A stretch of 45,697 nucleotides of DNA, taken from the NCBI GenBank assembly GCA_013054445.1, contig JAAMPI010000283.1:1-45697 (forward strand). The letters are read 5' to 3'. Of this stretch, positions 1-12,287 are shown piece after piece; position 1 is the stretch's first letter; each line of letters opens with the position of its first letter. The position numbers and the translations under genes were made by a program. The stretch is from Cudoniella acicularis (taxonomy: Eukaryota; Ascomycota; Leotiomycetes; Helotiales; Helotiaceae). The notes beneath the pieces were generated by a model. That model saw only the letters and a program-made list of their open reading frames with translations, ran no database searches and was not told the DNA's origin.

Positions 1-725
1 TGACCTGACCTGACCTCAAAGGTTATTGCTCCTTCCTCCTCCTGTTCCTCCAGACCCCAGACCCCGAGCAATGACCACGTTACCTTATAATTACCTACCT
101 ACCTTACCGGCAAATCGGAAGTCCAGAAATAAAATAAGCAGTGAGAACTTAAAACAAACCCCCAACCACGACCACGGTCACGAGCACGAGCACGACCTCG
201 ACCAGATTTCCAAACGGTGAGATGAGAGGTGTGGGATTTTTATGATTTTTGATTTTTAACGACTAGGAAGGAAAGGGGGAAGGAAGGAAGGGATGAGTGA
301 GTGAGTCGCGCAACTAACGAGGCAAAGAAAGAAGAGAATGAGGGTCACATATACCGGAAATCTCTCTCTTTTCAACTCATCCACCACAAGGTTCTCCATT
401 TGATCTGATCCAATCCGATATATATCTCTGATATTAAAACACATTAAAAACATTACCTCAAACTATATGTAGGTAGGTAGGTTAATGGTAATATATATAC
501 AAGTTGTGCTGTGCTGATTTCCTTTTTCCATCAGCAACAACCACAGCATCATCATCGTTAAATCCCCATGATTTCGACAAGACCCGCTCCCCAAAATCAT
601 TCAACATCACCCTACACTCACACACTCTTCCCTTCTCCTTCAATTCAGCTTACACAACATACTATCCCCTTTATCTCGTTTGTTTATTTGTTCGTGAAAT
701 TCATCATTAAAATTCGTCACCATCA
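1..725. other. Intergenic, no gene seen
   Basis: The window opens with three copies of the pentamer TGACC. Near 466-483 there are tandem GTAG/GGTA units, and around 270-300 there is a purine-rich GGAAGG stretch. The open frames here are short, of low complexity, and do not resemble any family. I see no gene. Confidence 0.6.
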
Positions 726-2120
726 TCACTTCTCCCCACTCCCCTTCTCCTCACAACACAAAAAACACCCCAAAGCCTCAAGTAGATACCTCTCTCGGTA
801 TCGGAATCGTCTATCGCCCATTTCCTTGATGGTCACTTCGGCGATTTCCGCTAGGCGTGGAAAGTACCCCTTGTCTGCTGAGAGGAGTGTCGAGACATCG
901 ATGGAGATTTCTCCTACGAGGGGGCCGAGGAGAGTTGTGGAGAGAGAGGTGTTGTCTAGGAGGCGGATGCAGAAGTCTTCGAAGAGGTCGTTGTCGACTA
1001 GGAAATTGAGTATGGAGGATAGTGATTCCGGCTCCGGGATGAGCTTTTCAAAAAAGTCATGGGGGGAAGATTTGATGATTTGGCGGAAGGAGGTGGTGAT
1101 CTTAATCTGGTCGATAATAAATGTTTTGGTAAATTGTGGCCTTTCCTGTAGTAATGGTCGATCGTACCCGATCCGCCTTCGCCACATCTGGTTGCAGAAA
1201 ACGGACATGATGATGCATGGGATTAGGACTGGATATCCATACCATAAGGTCGCCGTCACGAGTGATGCCCCTCCAGCAATGAGACCGGTCATGCCAAGAA
1301 GTGAGGCATGTGTTCTGACCCTGTTCACCCGCCGTCTCAACAATGGGAAAATTTCATTCCCCTCCAACTCCGCTCTTCCAGCTCGCATATGTCGATTAGC
1401 CCTCCTCGACACGTATACTGACCATGCCGCATTCCCAATGCCGTACAGCGCTACCGGCGTATTTCCAATGTACCCAGACAGAAGATTACTTGCTTTGTAA
1501 ACGTAGGGATTTGCACCCCCGATAGCCATGAGAGTCCCAACGCCAACCATTATGCAACCAAACCCCATTGTGATATCCATCCCAACGCGATCAACCCATT
1601 CGGTTCCCAATTCTCGAAAGTTGACATTCAAATGTGCATCCAGGTCTTGGGTCAGCCCGTCGGTAGCATTTCGTTTTTCTGACTGTAGGAAATGTCGTTC
1701 TCTTCTGAGGAGCCGTACATTGCGGTAGCTCAGTACCGCATCCACGGCAGCATAGACAAACATAGCGAGAGCAAATGTGCCGCCCAGGCCCATCAATACG
1801 GCCACAAAGGTGGGCACCGGAACATCATTCCAAACATTCGCCGCAAAATCGCCCGCATTGGCCAATTCCAAAAACCCCACTCCTGCCAACAGACTGTTCT
1901 TCAGTCGGCATTCTTTGGTGAGGAGGAAATGGCGCTTGTGCTTTACGAAGGTAGCACAATCGGCCGCAGTGGTGGTTGGCACAAGTGTAGCCTTTGCCGG
2001 AGAGGCCTCGATATCGGATTCGTTCAGCTGCAGCGTTGGTGTCCCGGGGGACGTCTCGTCCCCAGTTCCAGCTCGCGATTCGGCCTCTGCGAGCGTGTCA
2101 CGGCTGGCAGATGTCGACAT
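726..2120 (-). CDS. Multi-pass integral membrane protein, fungal hypothetical
   Basis: About 464 residues from the first in-frame ATG at 2120. The frame stays open about 77 codons further upstream, but only from a non-ATG codon, so the start is the most reachable ATG rather than a proven one. The first ~60 residues are Ser/Thr-rich and probably cytosolic. Hydrophobic segments follow: a pair around NVWNDVPVPTF/GLGGTFALAMFVYAAV, one at MGFGCIMVGVGTLMAIGG, one at TPVALYGIGNAAWSVYV, and a pair at LLGMTGLIAGGASLVTATLW / PVLIPCIIMSVF. Arg-rich loops between them (LLRRERHF, LLRRRVNRVR) fit a positive-inside topology. The last ~150 residues are soluble and Leu-rich. I recognise no catalytic motif; the pattern resembles uncharacterised membrane proteins of moulds. 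No intron is needed. Confidence 0.75.
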   Translation of the reverse strand: MSTSASRDTLAEAESRAGTGDETSPGTPTLQLNESDIEASPAKATLVPTTTAADCATFVKHKRHFLLTKECRLKNSLLAGVGFLELANAGDFAANVWNDVPVPTFVAVLMGLGGTFALAMFVYAAVDAVLSYRNVRLLRRERHFLQSEKRNATDGLTQDLDAHLNVNFRELGTEWVDRVGMDITMGFGCIMVGVGTLMAIGGANPYVYKASNLLSGYIGNTPVALYGIGNAAWSVYVSRRANRHMRAGRAELEGNEIFPLLRRRVNRVRTHASLLGMTGLIAGGASLVTATLWYGYPVLIPCIIMSVFCNQMWRRRIGYDRPLLQERPQFTKTFIIDQIKITTSFRQIIKSSPHDFFEKLIPEPESLSSILNFLVDNDLFEDFCIRLLDNTSLSTTLLGPLVGEISIDVSTLLSADKGYFPRLAEIAEVTIKEMGDRRFRYRERYLLEALGCFLCCEEKGSGEK

Positions 2121-4286
2121 GGTAAACGATTGAGGGTTGGTAGTAGAGCAGAACGCAACATCAGACCGGCGCGATTCGAGAAAATCCTGCGATAGCGGCA
2201 AGCGATTGAAGCCGACGATCGTCGAATCGAACCCGTGGGTTGCGGGTGTTGACAGGTTCAGGTTCCGGTTCCAATTATTGATGCTGGGGAACCGTGTCTC
2301 AAACTCATCAATCCAAGTCCGTGAGGCTATTCTAGGAATAGCAGAGGACAAAGGATCAGGTCGATGCGATTGCAGTCATCGACCGAGGAATGGAGATGTT
2401 GAATTGACGAAGTAAAGGGCCACGCCTTCCCCGTTCTTTGTTCAGCAGTCATGGCTTTGGGTGCAGGGTTCAGGACACGGCAGCCGGAAAGCTCCAGTGC
2501 ACCAGATCCAGGGCCGCCTAAAAATAGCGAGAGCCCCCCCTTGATTCCACTCCTCCCACTTGTTGGTCGTGTGTTTCGGTTGACGTGCCTCGCCCGTACA
2601 GCACGGCAATCGCTGTTTGAAACAACGTGTGATATGGAATGGTTGGAATCTAGTTACGTTGAAGAAGATATAAATAAGTGCAAACAGCTTCACATGAAAC
2701 CATCTCTTATAATCATTGTGTAGTGGACTGGTGGGGTGAAGCGTACGTATTCTGCACTCACGCGAGTTCACTAAAGCGGGCACGGTAAAAAAGTAAAAAC
2801 ACTAGAGAGGCGGGTGAGAGTGGAATGCGCTCTAGTAAGTACAATAGTGAGTGTTCGAGAGTGACTCTGGGTGAGTATGCTAAAGTAAACTCACTGAAGA
2901 AAATGTACAGAAGTAGAGTACTACGTAAATATAATGCATGGAATTGCGCTTGGCAAGGCGAACTCACACCCATCAGTGAGTTTACCGAAGTACCGGCAGT
3001 GCCTGTGATTCAGTGAGAGCACTGCAATAACCGCACTGAAACAAGTGCCCGCCCGAAACCGACCATACTACTAAGCTGACTACTAGTATACCAGAACAAA
3101 GGATTTAAACATAACAAAACATTTAAATAATATTCGCTACTTCAACATATAGACAGTCCTTCATTCCTTGGCATCAGGATCAATCAACCCATTTTTAGCA
3201 CCCCTGAGGCTCCTGTGTTTCGGGACCCTTCCCCTCGAAGTGCGATCCACCCGATTCGGGACGATCAACGATCAACGATCAATGATCTGTCACACACACG
3301 CACACACACACACAAACCCCACAAGGCTGCTATCTGTCATTTATTTCCCTTATCAGCACATGACGGCTGTCCCCTTTTATCCACTGGGTGGAGAGAAGAC
3401 GAGACTCCGCTCTCAGGCAGAGAAGCTACTGCACTGCAACACTTTACCTGAGGGGTAGTCTCCAGTACACACTCGCGGAGTCACCGACTACCACAGTGGA
3501 TATATCCATATATCTTACCTGAACGTGAGGGTGCCAAGAGAAAGAACGCAAGCAACGTGGCATTACGTGATGCAGTCAGACGGCAAGCGATGAGTGTAAT
3601 AACCAGAGAGGAGCCTGGTGCTGCTTAATGCCAAGAGGCTCCGAAGAAATGAGAAATGAGCGCATTTTGCAGATTGCAATCCAGTCTCTCTGTTCACAAC
3701 GGCTCGTGTCCGGTCTCCAAAGGGGCCAAGTAGAGACCAGCATCTGAGTGAGATGTGGAATACTGGGTCAGCTGGTTGGTTGAGAGTGCGGCGTGACTCT
3801 TGGCTGTCCAGTCCTGCACGTTGTAGTTTGTGGAGCCTAGCCTCCACGAGCAACTTCAGGACTGCGCAGCCACTGCATGAGTTGAGGGGTTCCCTACAGC
3901 AGGCCCAGTAGGGTTCCCTAATCGCGGCATTCGAAGCCCGATCCTTCGCGAGGCGAACCCTACATCCCGACCGCTTGATTTGTACCACTCGAAAATCATG
4001 ATAAACCTGCCGCCTGCCACCCTCTGAAATCAAATCAAATCAGCAAAGCTTCTCAAAGTCACTCACTCGCTCTTCTTACCTTTTCAGCCGCCACCGTTTT
4101 TTGCTGATACACACCCTTCCCCACCCAGTGCTTCATCAGAGACAAACCACCGTAACGCCAACCATCAAAAGCAATAACCATTCGCATACTGGCTTATCGA
4201 AGCCAATGGTCGGGAGTAGCACAATCAGCATTTTCAACGCTGCATGCAACTGATATCAAATCTTCCACACCAACGACTTGCACAAA
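2121..4286. other. Intergenic, 2.2 kb
   Basis: Divergent promoter space between the membrane protein gene and the small Ser/Pro-rich gene. It contains a simple-sequence patch (3261-3315) and short unrelated open frames, among them a 156-codon minus frame at 3563-4033 with no recognisable domain. Pyrimidine-rich sequence from about 4050 to 4170 is typical of a fungal core promoter and leader for the gene starting at 4287. Confidence 0.5.
3261..3315. repeat. Simple repeats: ACGATCA units then (CA)n
   Basis: About three and a half copies of a seven-base unit ACGATCA (3261-3287) are followed by a CA dinucleotide run interrupted by one G (about 3291-3315). This is a microsatellite with no coding role. 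Confidence 0.85.
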
Positions 4287-4679
4287 ATGTCACGATCTCC
4301 AGAATCTCCAACCTCGAGCACGGGGACAGACTCCACGCCTAGCACCCCGTCAGAATGGGGAGCCTCGTCGCCCTTTGGGACTACCTTCTCCGCGCCACCA
4401 TTTTCGCCATATCAAAGGTCGAATAGCAATCCTCAACCCATATCACCGCGTCGTGAGGACTCCGCTTTTAGCTCTCGAAACCCTCTGAAATATCAAACAT
4501 CCTCCGCAAAACATCCATACGGCGAGGGCAAAGCCGCTGTTCCGAAGAGACACACAAATCCAAATCATGTTAATGGGTACACGGAATGTGGCCGCCACAG
4601 CGATGACTGGTTGTTTGGAGGACTATCGGTAGTAGGAATGGTGAAGGGTGTGAAGAAAGTGTTTGAGAAAAAGAAATGA
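4287..4679 (+). CDS. Small conserved Ser/Pro-rich fungal protein
   Basis: A 130-residue single-exon protein starting at MSRSPESPTSS. The first ~55 residues are Ser, Thr and Pro rich and probably disordered, with repeated S-P and T-P dipeptides that could be proline-directed phosphorylation sites. The C-terminal part is different: HVNGYTECGRHSDDWLFGG, then a short hydrophobic stretch (LSVVGMVKGVKKVF) and a lysine tail. That ECGRHSDDWLFGG-type motif is, as far as I recall, shared among small uncharacterised proteins of filamentous ascomycetes, so I take the ORF as real. The motif-plus-basic-helix end might associate with membranes or a partner; I cannot name a function. Confidence 0.75.
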   Translation: MSRSPESPTSSTGTDSTPSTPSEWGASSPFGTTFSAPPFSPYQRSNSNPQPISPRREDSAFSSRNPLKYQTSSAKHPYGEGKAAVPKRHTNPNHVNGYTECGRHSDDWLFGGLSVVGMVKGVKKVFEKKK

Positions 4680-6932
4680 GCATATATATCGCAGTCGATG
4701 AAGTCAGTGCTTTACGAGGGGTCGGTGTGACGGAAGACTGTACAAATGGGTTATGCTCTGGGTAGAGAAAAAAAATGTTCTAGGCCGGACGGGAGTTTGA
4801 AGACGAATGCCTTGGCCCCGGGTTTTATGATAACGATGAAATGCCTGTATGTTTGGTATGGGCGTTGGGTTTGGGCGCATAGCATGCGCGTTTGCATTTC
4901 AGATACCCCTTCGTACGCTTGGTTGAGCGAGATATTTCGAGATATAATAATCAAGTTTCAAACGTGTGCTTTTGTGGAGAAGATGCATAGTGACGCAAGA
5001 ATTCCAACTGTATGTGCACCGTTTTAGAAGATATTGTCGTTTTAATGTCTCTGGTCGGTGCTTTATGTCTTGTCGGACGCCTTTTTACAAGAACCGTTCA
5101 ATCAAGCTCCAGTCGATATTTTAAAATAGTTCTCGCATCTTGAGCAAACTTGGTCGATTGGATTTGATAAACGGCCGAGAGTCGGTGCAACGCGAGATAA
5201 TTATCTCTGCAACCCATCTGCCCCTTTCTAAAGGCCCACTTGAGTCTCAGAAGGATATTAACATAGAACAGCTGAATGGGGATAACAAAGCTCTCCATGC
5301 CCAAGAGTTACTTTTTGAAAGACGATTATTCATCGAGGGTATATCATCCAGTTCCATTCAGGATCTATGTTGTTATTAGAGCCTTGCTCCAATCCAAACA
5401 GGCAGTACTGGAGTAGATAGGACGAAATTTCTCAAGCTCCATACTCTTGGCTCTCATGTTCTGCCAAGGAGCAAGTCGATTGTTTCCCAATGGAAAAGTG
5501 GCTTCGTTGCAACAGCCAGACCCTAATGTCACGATGTTCTTGGCTAGATCGTGAGTAGTGTCTGCCAAGTCTCCTGCCTGGTACAGTACTGGTAACTTCT
5601 GCAAGGCAAGCAGTATCTACCTTTCTCCTCGAAACAGTTGACACTGCCTTCCATTGTTCTACTTATGGGAATTTTCCATTGGCGTATGGCATAACCCACC
5701 TCTATTCGAAGAAAACCTTGGTTTCTAGTATAATATGTGACTCCAGCGACTCGGTGTTCCACGACCGTGTGGTTTGAGGCTCTTTGGTGGTGTCGTAGAA
5801 TCGTCTGCCATTGGCCATCATTGTCGAGCAATTGGGGAGAGGTACGCCCCAGTGGCAGACTCAGAAGAGTTGCAATTCGGTTTCTGGAAGAGTGCTTCGG
5901 GCTGTCCTGATGACCATCGACCAACCCCTCGAGCTTTCGGGAGTTTGCGGGCAGGACGCGTTCGCATGCTGCGCTTGGTGAACGGACCATACGGGAAACC
6001 TGGAGGCGTCTCGTGAAGCTGCATGCGATGACCGCAGGCTTGTCGTTGATGTTGAAGATGCGTTGGTGCAGTTGAGGAAGGCTGTGCAGGACTTCGGCAA
6101 CGGGCACCACGAAAACTCCCGCGGAACGGTGCGAAATACAGAAGCAAGCGCCCACCTAGAACAACTGAGAAAGTACTGAAGGTAATCTCCACCTCAATTA
6201 CATCCTTTTTGCGATTTCCATCTGTTTGTTGATAGAAGAGCAAGTGTTTCTGGTCAACAAAAACGACGCAATCAACGCAGTAGTCTTCGGGACAAATGCA
6301 TCCTTTCCGTCTGAAATCTGGACCAAAGAAGCTTCACCTCAAAATGAGGCTGTTCCCCCAGTTTTCTGCAGACGAGGCACAGCCTGGGGGGGGTTGAAAG
6401 CGAAGCACTTGCACTCTAACAGCGGTCGCGCCGAGGTATCACAGCGCTCTCCAGCCACGCGAAAGAAGACCTCCTTTACAGGCTCTGGTTCGCTCAGACT
6501 GGGCCGGGAGCTGTGAAGGAAGGGCGCCAGTTCCAGCTGGAGGTGGAGTCGGTGAGTTCATATGTGGAGCAGGATGCGCAGCCGCTGTCAGCCCGCAGCA
6601 GCTTGACGACAACACAATTTTTTTTGCTGAACCATTTCTTTCTGTCCTTTCAATATTTTTGTGTTCTTTCTTGGGAGATGCCAATTGCTGTGAAATAGAT
6701 CGTGGAAATCCTTACGAAGATCCTAGACACCTTTTCGAGACGAGTACCTCAACCCCCAAGCTCCAGCCACGAATCAATTGAAGCTCTGAACCTTAGAGAC
6801 TAAATATTATTTCAAGCTTCAACGAGGCTATTGTCGAGAGAGACGCGTGCTAGCCAATTGACTAAGGCCCAAGGAGTTCTGACAGGATATCAAAATACTT
6901 CCTTCTGCCTTCTAATACCATTGCTTGGCGCA
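4680..6932. other. Intergenic, 2.25 kb, no confident gene
   Basis: Several overlapping minus frames (5544-6155, 5818-6243) and short plus frames occur, but none shows a domain, a signal peptide or a consistent splice structure. The sequence just before 6933 is probably the leader of the Ca2+/H+ exchanger gene. A degraded or lineage-specific gene at 5.5-6.2 kb cannot be excluded. Confidence 0.4.
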
Positions 6933-8503
6933 ATGGGTAAGTTGCGCGAACCCCACAGCCCTTCAGAACTTTCTTGGCAATTACACCTTTTGATATGAGA
7001 CTAATCATTCCTATATAGCAGGACTACTCTTCCGCAAATCCCCTAAGCCAAGCAAAGCAGGCTCTGGCAAATTCGAAAACTCTACAAACATGGCCTCTAA
7101 ATTTGGCATCATGCCCATCCCCAAACTCAAACGGGCGAACACAATTAAACCGCAAACAATTATACAAGTACTGAGCAGCAGTTCTCTTTACTACCTTCTC
7201 ATATTTGTGCCAATTGGGATCATATCGGGGGCATTACATTTCAATCCTACGGCTGTGTTTACCTTTAATATTCTTGCAATCTTGCCGCTTGCTATGCTGT
7301 TGAGTTTTGCTACTGATGAGTTATCTGTGAATGCCGGGCAGACTGTGGGGGCATTGTTGAATGCTAGTTTTGGGAATGCAGTGGAGATGATTGTATGTGT
7401 CCTTTTCTTTCTCTCACTTGAAGGAGCCCTTCAAGACTATTTTCCCCGAACTCACCCCCAATATCCTGTAAATATTACATAGCTAATATAATCTACAACC
7501 AGGTCAGCACAGTAGCCCTCTTCAAAGGCGAAATCCGCATCGTCCAATCCAGCATGCTAGGCGCCATCCTCTCCAACGTCCTCCTCGGTCTGGGCGTATG
7601 CCTCACAATCGGAGGCCTCCACCACGACTGCTACTTCAACGCCACAGCCGCATCCACCATGTCCTCCCTCATGGCTGTCTCCTCTATCTCCCTCATGATC
7701 CCCACAGCACTAACCTTCGCCTTCAACTCCGCCAACCACTCTGCCTCCGACTCCCTCTCCAGCATCCTAATCCTCTCGCGCGGAACAGCCATCATCCTGC
7801 TTATCCTCTACGCCTTGTACCTGTACTTCCAACTCGTAACGCATTCTAAATTCTTCGAAGAAGGCTCCGCCCCGGGCTCACCTACTAAAGGCCAAAACGG
7901 CACCCCTATCCCGGAAAAGCCATCATTCAAAGAAAAGGAAGTCGACGAACCAAAATTCCAAATCCTCACCCCAACCCAAGCCTTGGCAACCCTCTTCGCC
8001 CTGTCCTCCCTCATCGCCATCTGCGCCGAATACCTCGTCTCCGCAATCGACGACGTCGTTCTCGCCCTGCACATCCCCAAACCCTTCATCGGTCTCATCA
8101 TCCTTCCTCTAGTTGGGAACTTCGCCGAATATCTCTCCGCCGCTCTCGCCGCTCGAAAACAGAAAATGGATTTAGCACTCACGATTGCCCTAGGATCTTC
8201 TATGCAGATTAGTTTGTTGATTACGCCGACGCTAGTGTTGTTGGGGTGGGTGATCAGTCAACCGATGAGTTTGAGTTTTGAGCCGTTTGGCGCGGTGGTG
8301 TTCTTTTTGAGTGTTATTGTTGTGGCGGGCCTCGTGGATGATGGGGAGAGTAATTATTTGGAGGGGAGTATGTTGGTTGGGACGTGAGTACCTTCCTCCA
8401 TCATGTTGTTTTTGATAGGTTCCGAAAGGTGTACTGACTGTGCGTGGATAGGTATATCATCATCGCAATCGCCTTCTTTGTTTTCCCCGACAAATCGACC
8501 TGA
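6933..8503 (+). CDS. Vacuolar Ca2+/H+ exchanger (CAX family)
   Basis: Exons 6933-6936, 7019-7392, 7503-8383 and 8452-8503 give 436 residues. The protein would move Ca2+ into the vacuole in exchange for protons. Both CAX signature repeats are present: GNAVEMI, followed after intron 2 by VSTVALFKGEIRIVQSSMLG (c-1), and GNFAEYLSAALAARKQKMDL with ALGSSMQI (c-2). The c-2 repeat has Tyr where many family members have His after Glu. About 11 hydrophobic segments are split by an acidic/basic cytosolic loop (KFFEEGSAPGSPTKG to VDEPKF). The length matches Vcx1-type proteins (about 410-470). All splice sites keep frame: intron 1 follows only ATG-G, and the last exon adds YIIIAIAFFVFPDKST. The one-codon first exon is the weakest part; translation could instead start at the ATG at 7090. 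Confidence 0.93.
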
Positions 8504-9670
8504 ACAAGTATAATCTGAGTTGGTCGACCGGCCGTCAGCCAAAAAGAACGAGAAGAGGGAATGTTTCGCAGACTTGGACTTCCCTTCCAAATAGCGGGTA
8601 CTCTACTCGGTGATATCAACACTCAATCCTCAAGTACACCCGATACCATATGATACGATCTGCACTCTAGTCGAGAACTCGAGCTCGAATAAATATCCAA
8701 GTCCCTCCCTCCCCACCGAGAGATAGAAAGACCAAAACAATCGACAAGCGCAACTATTACCAAACGTACCAGCAAGAAAATTCCCGCCGCTCCTCTGCCA
8801 CAAAATCGCATAGCTATGCCAAGCTGTGCCGAACCACAGAAGGAGGGAAAAACGAAGATCCAATACTCACTCACCTCGAGGAAGCCACTGTGGCCGTGCT
8901 TGCTCCCACCGTCGTCAAGAATCACCACCCGGTACCTCTAAGCAAGCAAGCAAGAAGAGAATTCAACCCTCACCTTCTCAAGAAAAACCCAGCCAAGCCG
9001 TATTCCCATCAATCGAATCGCTGTCACTCACTCACTCAACTTACCTTATCTCACTTCACGTACCCAGCCAACCAACCAACCACTCAACCCCCTTCGTAAG
9101 CTCCATCTCACTATCTCACCAAATCCTCAGTGTCTCACGGAGGACTTATCGTTACACATTACAACGCCTCATCACAACGCCTCAATCCAAAGCAATCCAA
9201 AACAAGGCAAGGGAAGGTCATAAAAGTAGTCTCCGATGGCGTATGCTTATCTTACGAAATATGATACTTATATTCCGTAAGGATTAAGTAGTGTCCATTG
9301 GTGGTCTCAGCCATGAAGGGACGGGCCGAGTTCGGAGGGAATGAATGAATGGTGGATGGGTTGGGTGGCTTGAGTTGGGCTAGCTGGTTGGGCTAGTTGG
9401 GTTGAGTTTGCTGGTAGATAAGGAGACAGATGATAGGAGAATTGAATAAAAAGAAAGAAAAACTGCAGTCTGCAAGAAGAGGCTTACTTTTCAGCTGAAA
9501 ATTGACGCCTTATCGTTTAGCTCGGGAGTTGGAAGTTGGAAGTTCCAGGTTTTCAGTGGAAAGCCTCCCGTCCTCACGCATGTCAAGATCTCAATGAATA
9601 TTCCAGCCAAAGTCACACATTTCAAATAAGTTGCATGCATGCGTGGGTGTGAGAGAGAATGGATGGTTCG
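8504..9670. other. Intergenic between convergent genes
   Basis: This lies between the 3' ends of the exchanger gene (+) and the acidic protein gene (-). It holds the exchanger 3' UTR, C/T-rich stretches with repeated CACT/ACTC around 9020-9120, and a GGTTGGGCT-like repeat around 9355-9415 on the plus strand. The longest frame (8826-9287) is low complexity and not credible as a gene. Confidence 0.5.
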
Positions 9671-11724
9671 TCATAACAACATGGATTCCTCTGGACTACC
9701 TGTCCCACCACAATCTAATTCCAAGAATAGTAGTTCTTCATCCTCTGTCTCTCTATACCCATCCTCCTCCCACCCAGACCCAAATAGCATCTCATCCGTC
9801 TGCTGCTCAGTCTCCCATCTCTCCCTTTCCGACTCATCGAAGAGACCTAATAAATCCTCTTCTTTGTCATCTCCTGCGAGAAGATCCTCAAACTCGTCAA
9901 TGTCGTCGATTAATATGCTTTCCTTGGCTTCCGCTTCCGTGGTATTTTTTGAAGCTGCAAGATGATTATCATTTTCCCATTGCCCCAGAAGATCTTCATC
10001 TTCTGTTTGACTACCAATACACTGCCCTCCTTCGTGATCCTTGGAAAGCTTCATTTTCCTGGCAGCAGAGGGGTCATATAAATGTTTTTGCATCATGGCC
10101 CATATTCGTGCTTGTACTACGGCTGATAAATTGTCACTGGTCTCCCTACCCGTTGATGTGTTATTATCTTCTGCGATTAATGGAGACCGTAAATTCGACA
10201 GTTTTGTCAATTTGCATTTCAAAGTTGGCGATTGAACGTTCCTCGGCAATGACGACGAAATTGCATGCGAAATTATTGGAAGTAATTTAGCATTGTGTGC
10301 CAGGGACTGTCTGTGTTAGTTTGCTGCATTTTAGAATAGAGCAAGTAATGCAGGGAGTACCTCTCTGAAGCCTGGACTGAACATTGCAGGAGCAAGCCTT
10401 GTCAATGATGTCTCAGGCGGTGGTTTCTCAACCTGAATTCCTTGCAGCGGCCGACGACTGCGGGGTTCATGGCCGCCGACCAAAATGTGGAGAGCCATCA
10501 GCACAAGCTTTGAGGCCTTAGAAGGGTCTAGGCTGAAAGGCGGATCAGACTGAGTGGTTGTGGAGGAATCATTGGACGATGGTCGTTTCAGTGGCGTATA
10601 CGAAGACACTATAGAGACTGTCGAACACGTAGATGTTTGCGAAGTAAGTGTGGGTGTGCCGCTTGACATCTGCGAAAAAAGCATATCTTCCTCCACACTC
10701 TCCACGCTGTGGAAAGAAAGCGGGGGTTTGTCCAGAGCTGGGAAAGTAGCTAGCAGCATTTCAGTGTGTTGGGCATCATTCAGTTGCAATAAATCTACAT
10801 CACCTTCAATGCATTTTGACGTATTCATTGGCGAAAACACGTATTCGGCCTTTTGTATCCCGCCACTTTGGCTATCTCGAGGAGTTTGAATTTTCGAATC
10901 ATCCTGGGTGTTCGTGAAAGCCGGCCAATCGTCAAAGAGAATTACATCAGAATCCGAATATTCTAGCTTGGCATATTCGAAACACTCTGTAATAGACTTT
11001 GAGAGCTGTTGGGATTGACTCTGGACAACTGCCTCAAATTCTTCCAAGTGGCCATCCTCGGCCAAGTTCAAGTTGTAATCAAGCAGCATTGCGTCTGATG
11101 CCAAAGCGGGATCATTGTCCGGAGACCTTCTCTTGACTCTCTTGGCTACTTGCCGCTGTTCTTGGATTGTGGTAAAGTCGAGACGGACCTGTAATCCTTC
11201 AACTGTGCCACGCAAGACACTGTAGGGTGGCTGGAAATCAATATTGCTTGAAAGCCATGGCTGTGGTGATTTTGCTGAAGTTGAAGGGGGCCTCCCATGT
11301 TTAAGTCGTATTGAGAAATCGGGTTTCGTACCATCCAGATCATTGGCTAGTCGTAAATGTAACCCTGGTGATAATGAAAGTTGAGGCCATAGCTTTATGG
11401 CATCAGCAGACGGATAAATCGGAAAGCAAAGCCCCCACTTACTTCAGCATCTCGAACTTCGTACCCAAAGCTTTCTAGGATGTGGGGATCACAGCTAATG
11501 CCAACACTGTGGCCATCGAGAAAAATGTGAAAATCAAGAGTACATGAGATCCCACGAGTAACCCACATATATCCAGACGCCAAAGCTTCGAAAACAGCAG
11601 TGTCGTTGTGCTGCGCAATATTCCCGGGAATTCGGAGTTGGGCCTCGGAGGTGATGCAGAGTCTTAATCCAGCGGACCGGCTCGTCAAACGAAATGTATC
11701 CAGCTCCAGGCACCTTGGGGACAT
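9671..11724 (-). CDS. Unrecognised acidic protein, 3 exons
   Basis: Exons on the minus strand are 11724-11443, 11392-10361 and 10306-9671, joined by 50- and 54-nt introns, giving about 649 residues. Both junctions keep frame, and the second intron has a CTAAC branch site. The N-terminal ~90 residues are compact (LDFHIFLDGHSVGISCDP). The middle is Ser/Thr-rich and disordered, with a basic patch (KRVKRRSPDNDP) that could be a nuclear localisation signal. The C-terminal ~100 residues are strongly acidic (EDEDLLGQWEN, IDDIDEFEDLLAGDDKEED). This composition suggests a nuclear partner protein, but I recognise no family. The start is uncertain: another minus frame (11534-11992) overlaps the 5' end and could supply an upstream exon, though I found no splice pair joining it in frame. 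Confidence 0.7.
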
Positions 11725-12287
11725 GATAGGGTGAAGTCATGCCGTGTTCACGAAGCATCCAATCCGGCGGGATGCCATCTGCTATTGCCCAGGTTGTATG
11801 TAAGAGGCTGAAGATCAATTGGCTGGTAGAAATGCCGTCCGTTGCGAAAAATCCCAATCTTGAGGGATATGCCGCTGCAGACGTGAAAGGAACCTGGACG
11901 TCACAGGTGGCACAGCGTGTATGGGCATTCGCAAGGCTTTGGGTGACACAGCCGTACGAATATGTATGGTTCTCATCCAAATGCAGACGCAAGAAAAAAG
12001 AAAGAAGAGCTGATGCGGTGAAGGTCTAGGTAGGTGAAAGTTTTGCATTCCGGAGAAAACTTCGGCCTCGCCTTCGCTTAATCAGGATTCTGCCCTTCAC
12101 CGCCCGCCATGCGTTCGGCAGTTGATTGGACAATGAGATCTTTATCGCTACTCGTATGACGCTGATGGGCAAAGCCAGAAGACCTACCTTGACAGGAAGC
12201 TAATCCGCACTCCACGCGCAACTTTCATAGGTAGACCACACGATACCGAATATTTTCCCAAATCAAGCCACCCGTCCGGTCATCGCA
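11725..12287. other. Divergent promoter region
   Basis: About 560 bases between the acidic protein gene (-) and the small membrane ORF / TDT gene (+). Open frames exist on both strands (11534-11992 minus, 11739-12029 plus), but neither is recognisable. Confidence 0.45.

Noticed and set aside
2221..2240. Minus-strand GGTTCGATTC, similar to a tRNA B box
   Set aside because: No cloverleaf can be formed around it and there is no matching A box; chance match.
3563..4033. 156-codon minus frame in the 2.1-4.3 kb gap
   Set aside because: Composition is not protein-like beyond chance, and it lies in the likely promoter of the gene at 4287.
5544..6155. 203-codon minus frame
   Set aside because: No domain, no repeat, no start context worth noting, and overlapping frames of similar length; treated as non-coding.
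8826..9287. 153-codon plus frame between the exchanger and the acidic gene
   Set aside because: Low-complexity Ser/Thr/His composition from C/T-rich repeats; more likely UTR or spacer.
11534..11992. Minus-strand 152-codon frame upstream of the acidic protein, with CATCDVQ and other protein-like stretches
   Set aside because: No splice pair joins it in frame to the downstream exons and no domain is recognisable; it may be a missed 5' exon but cannot be supported.
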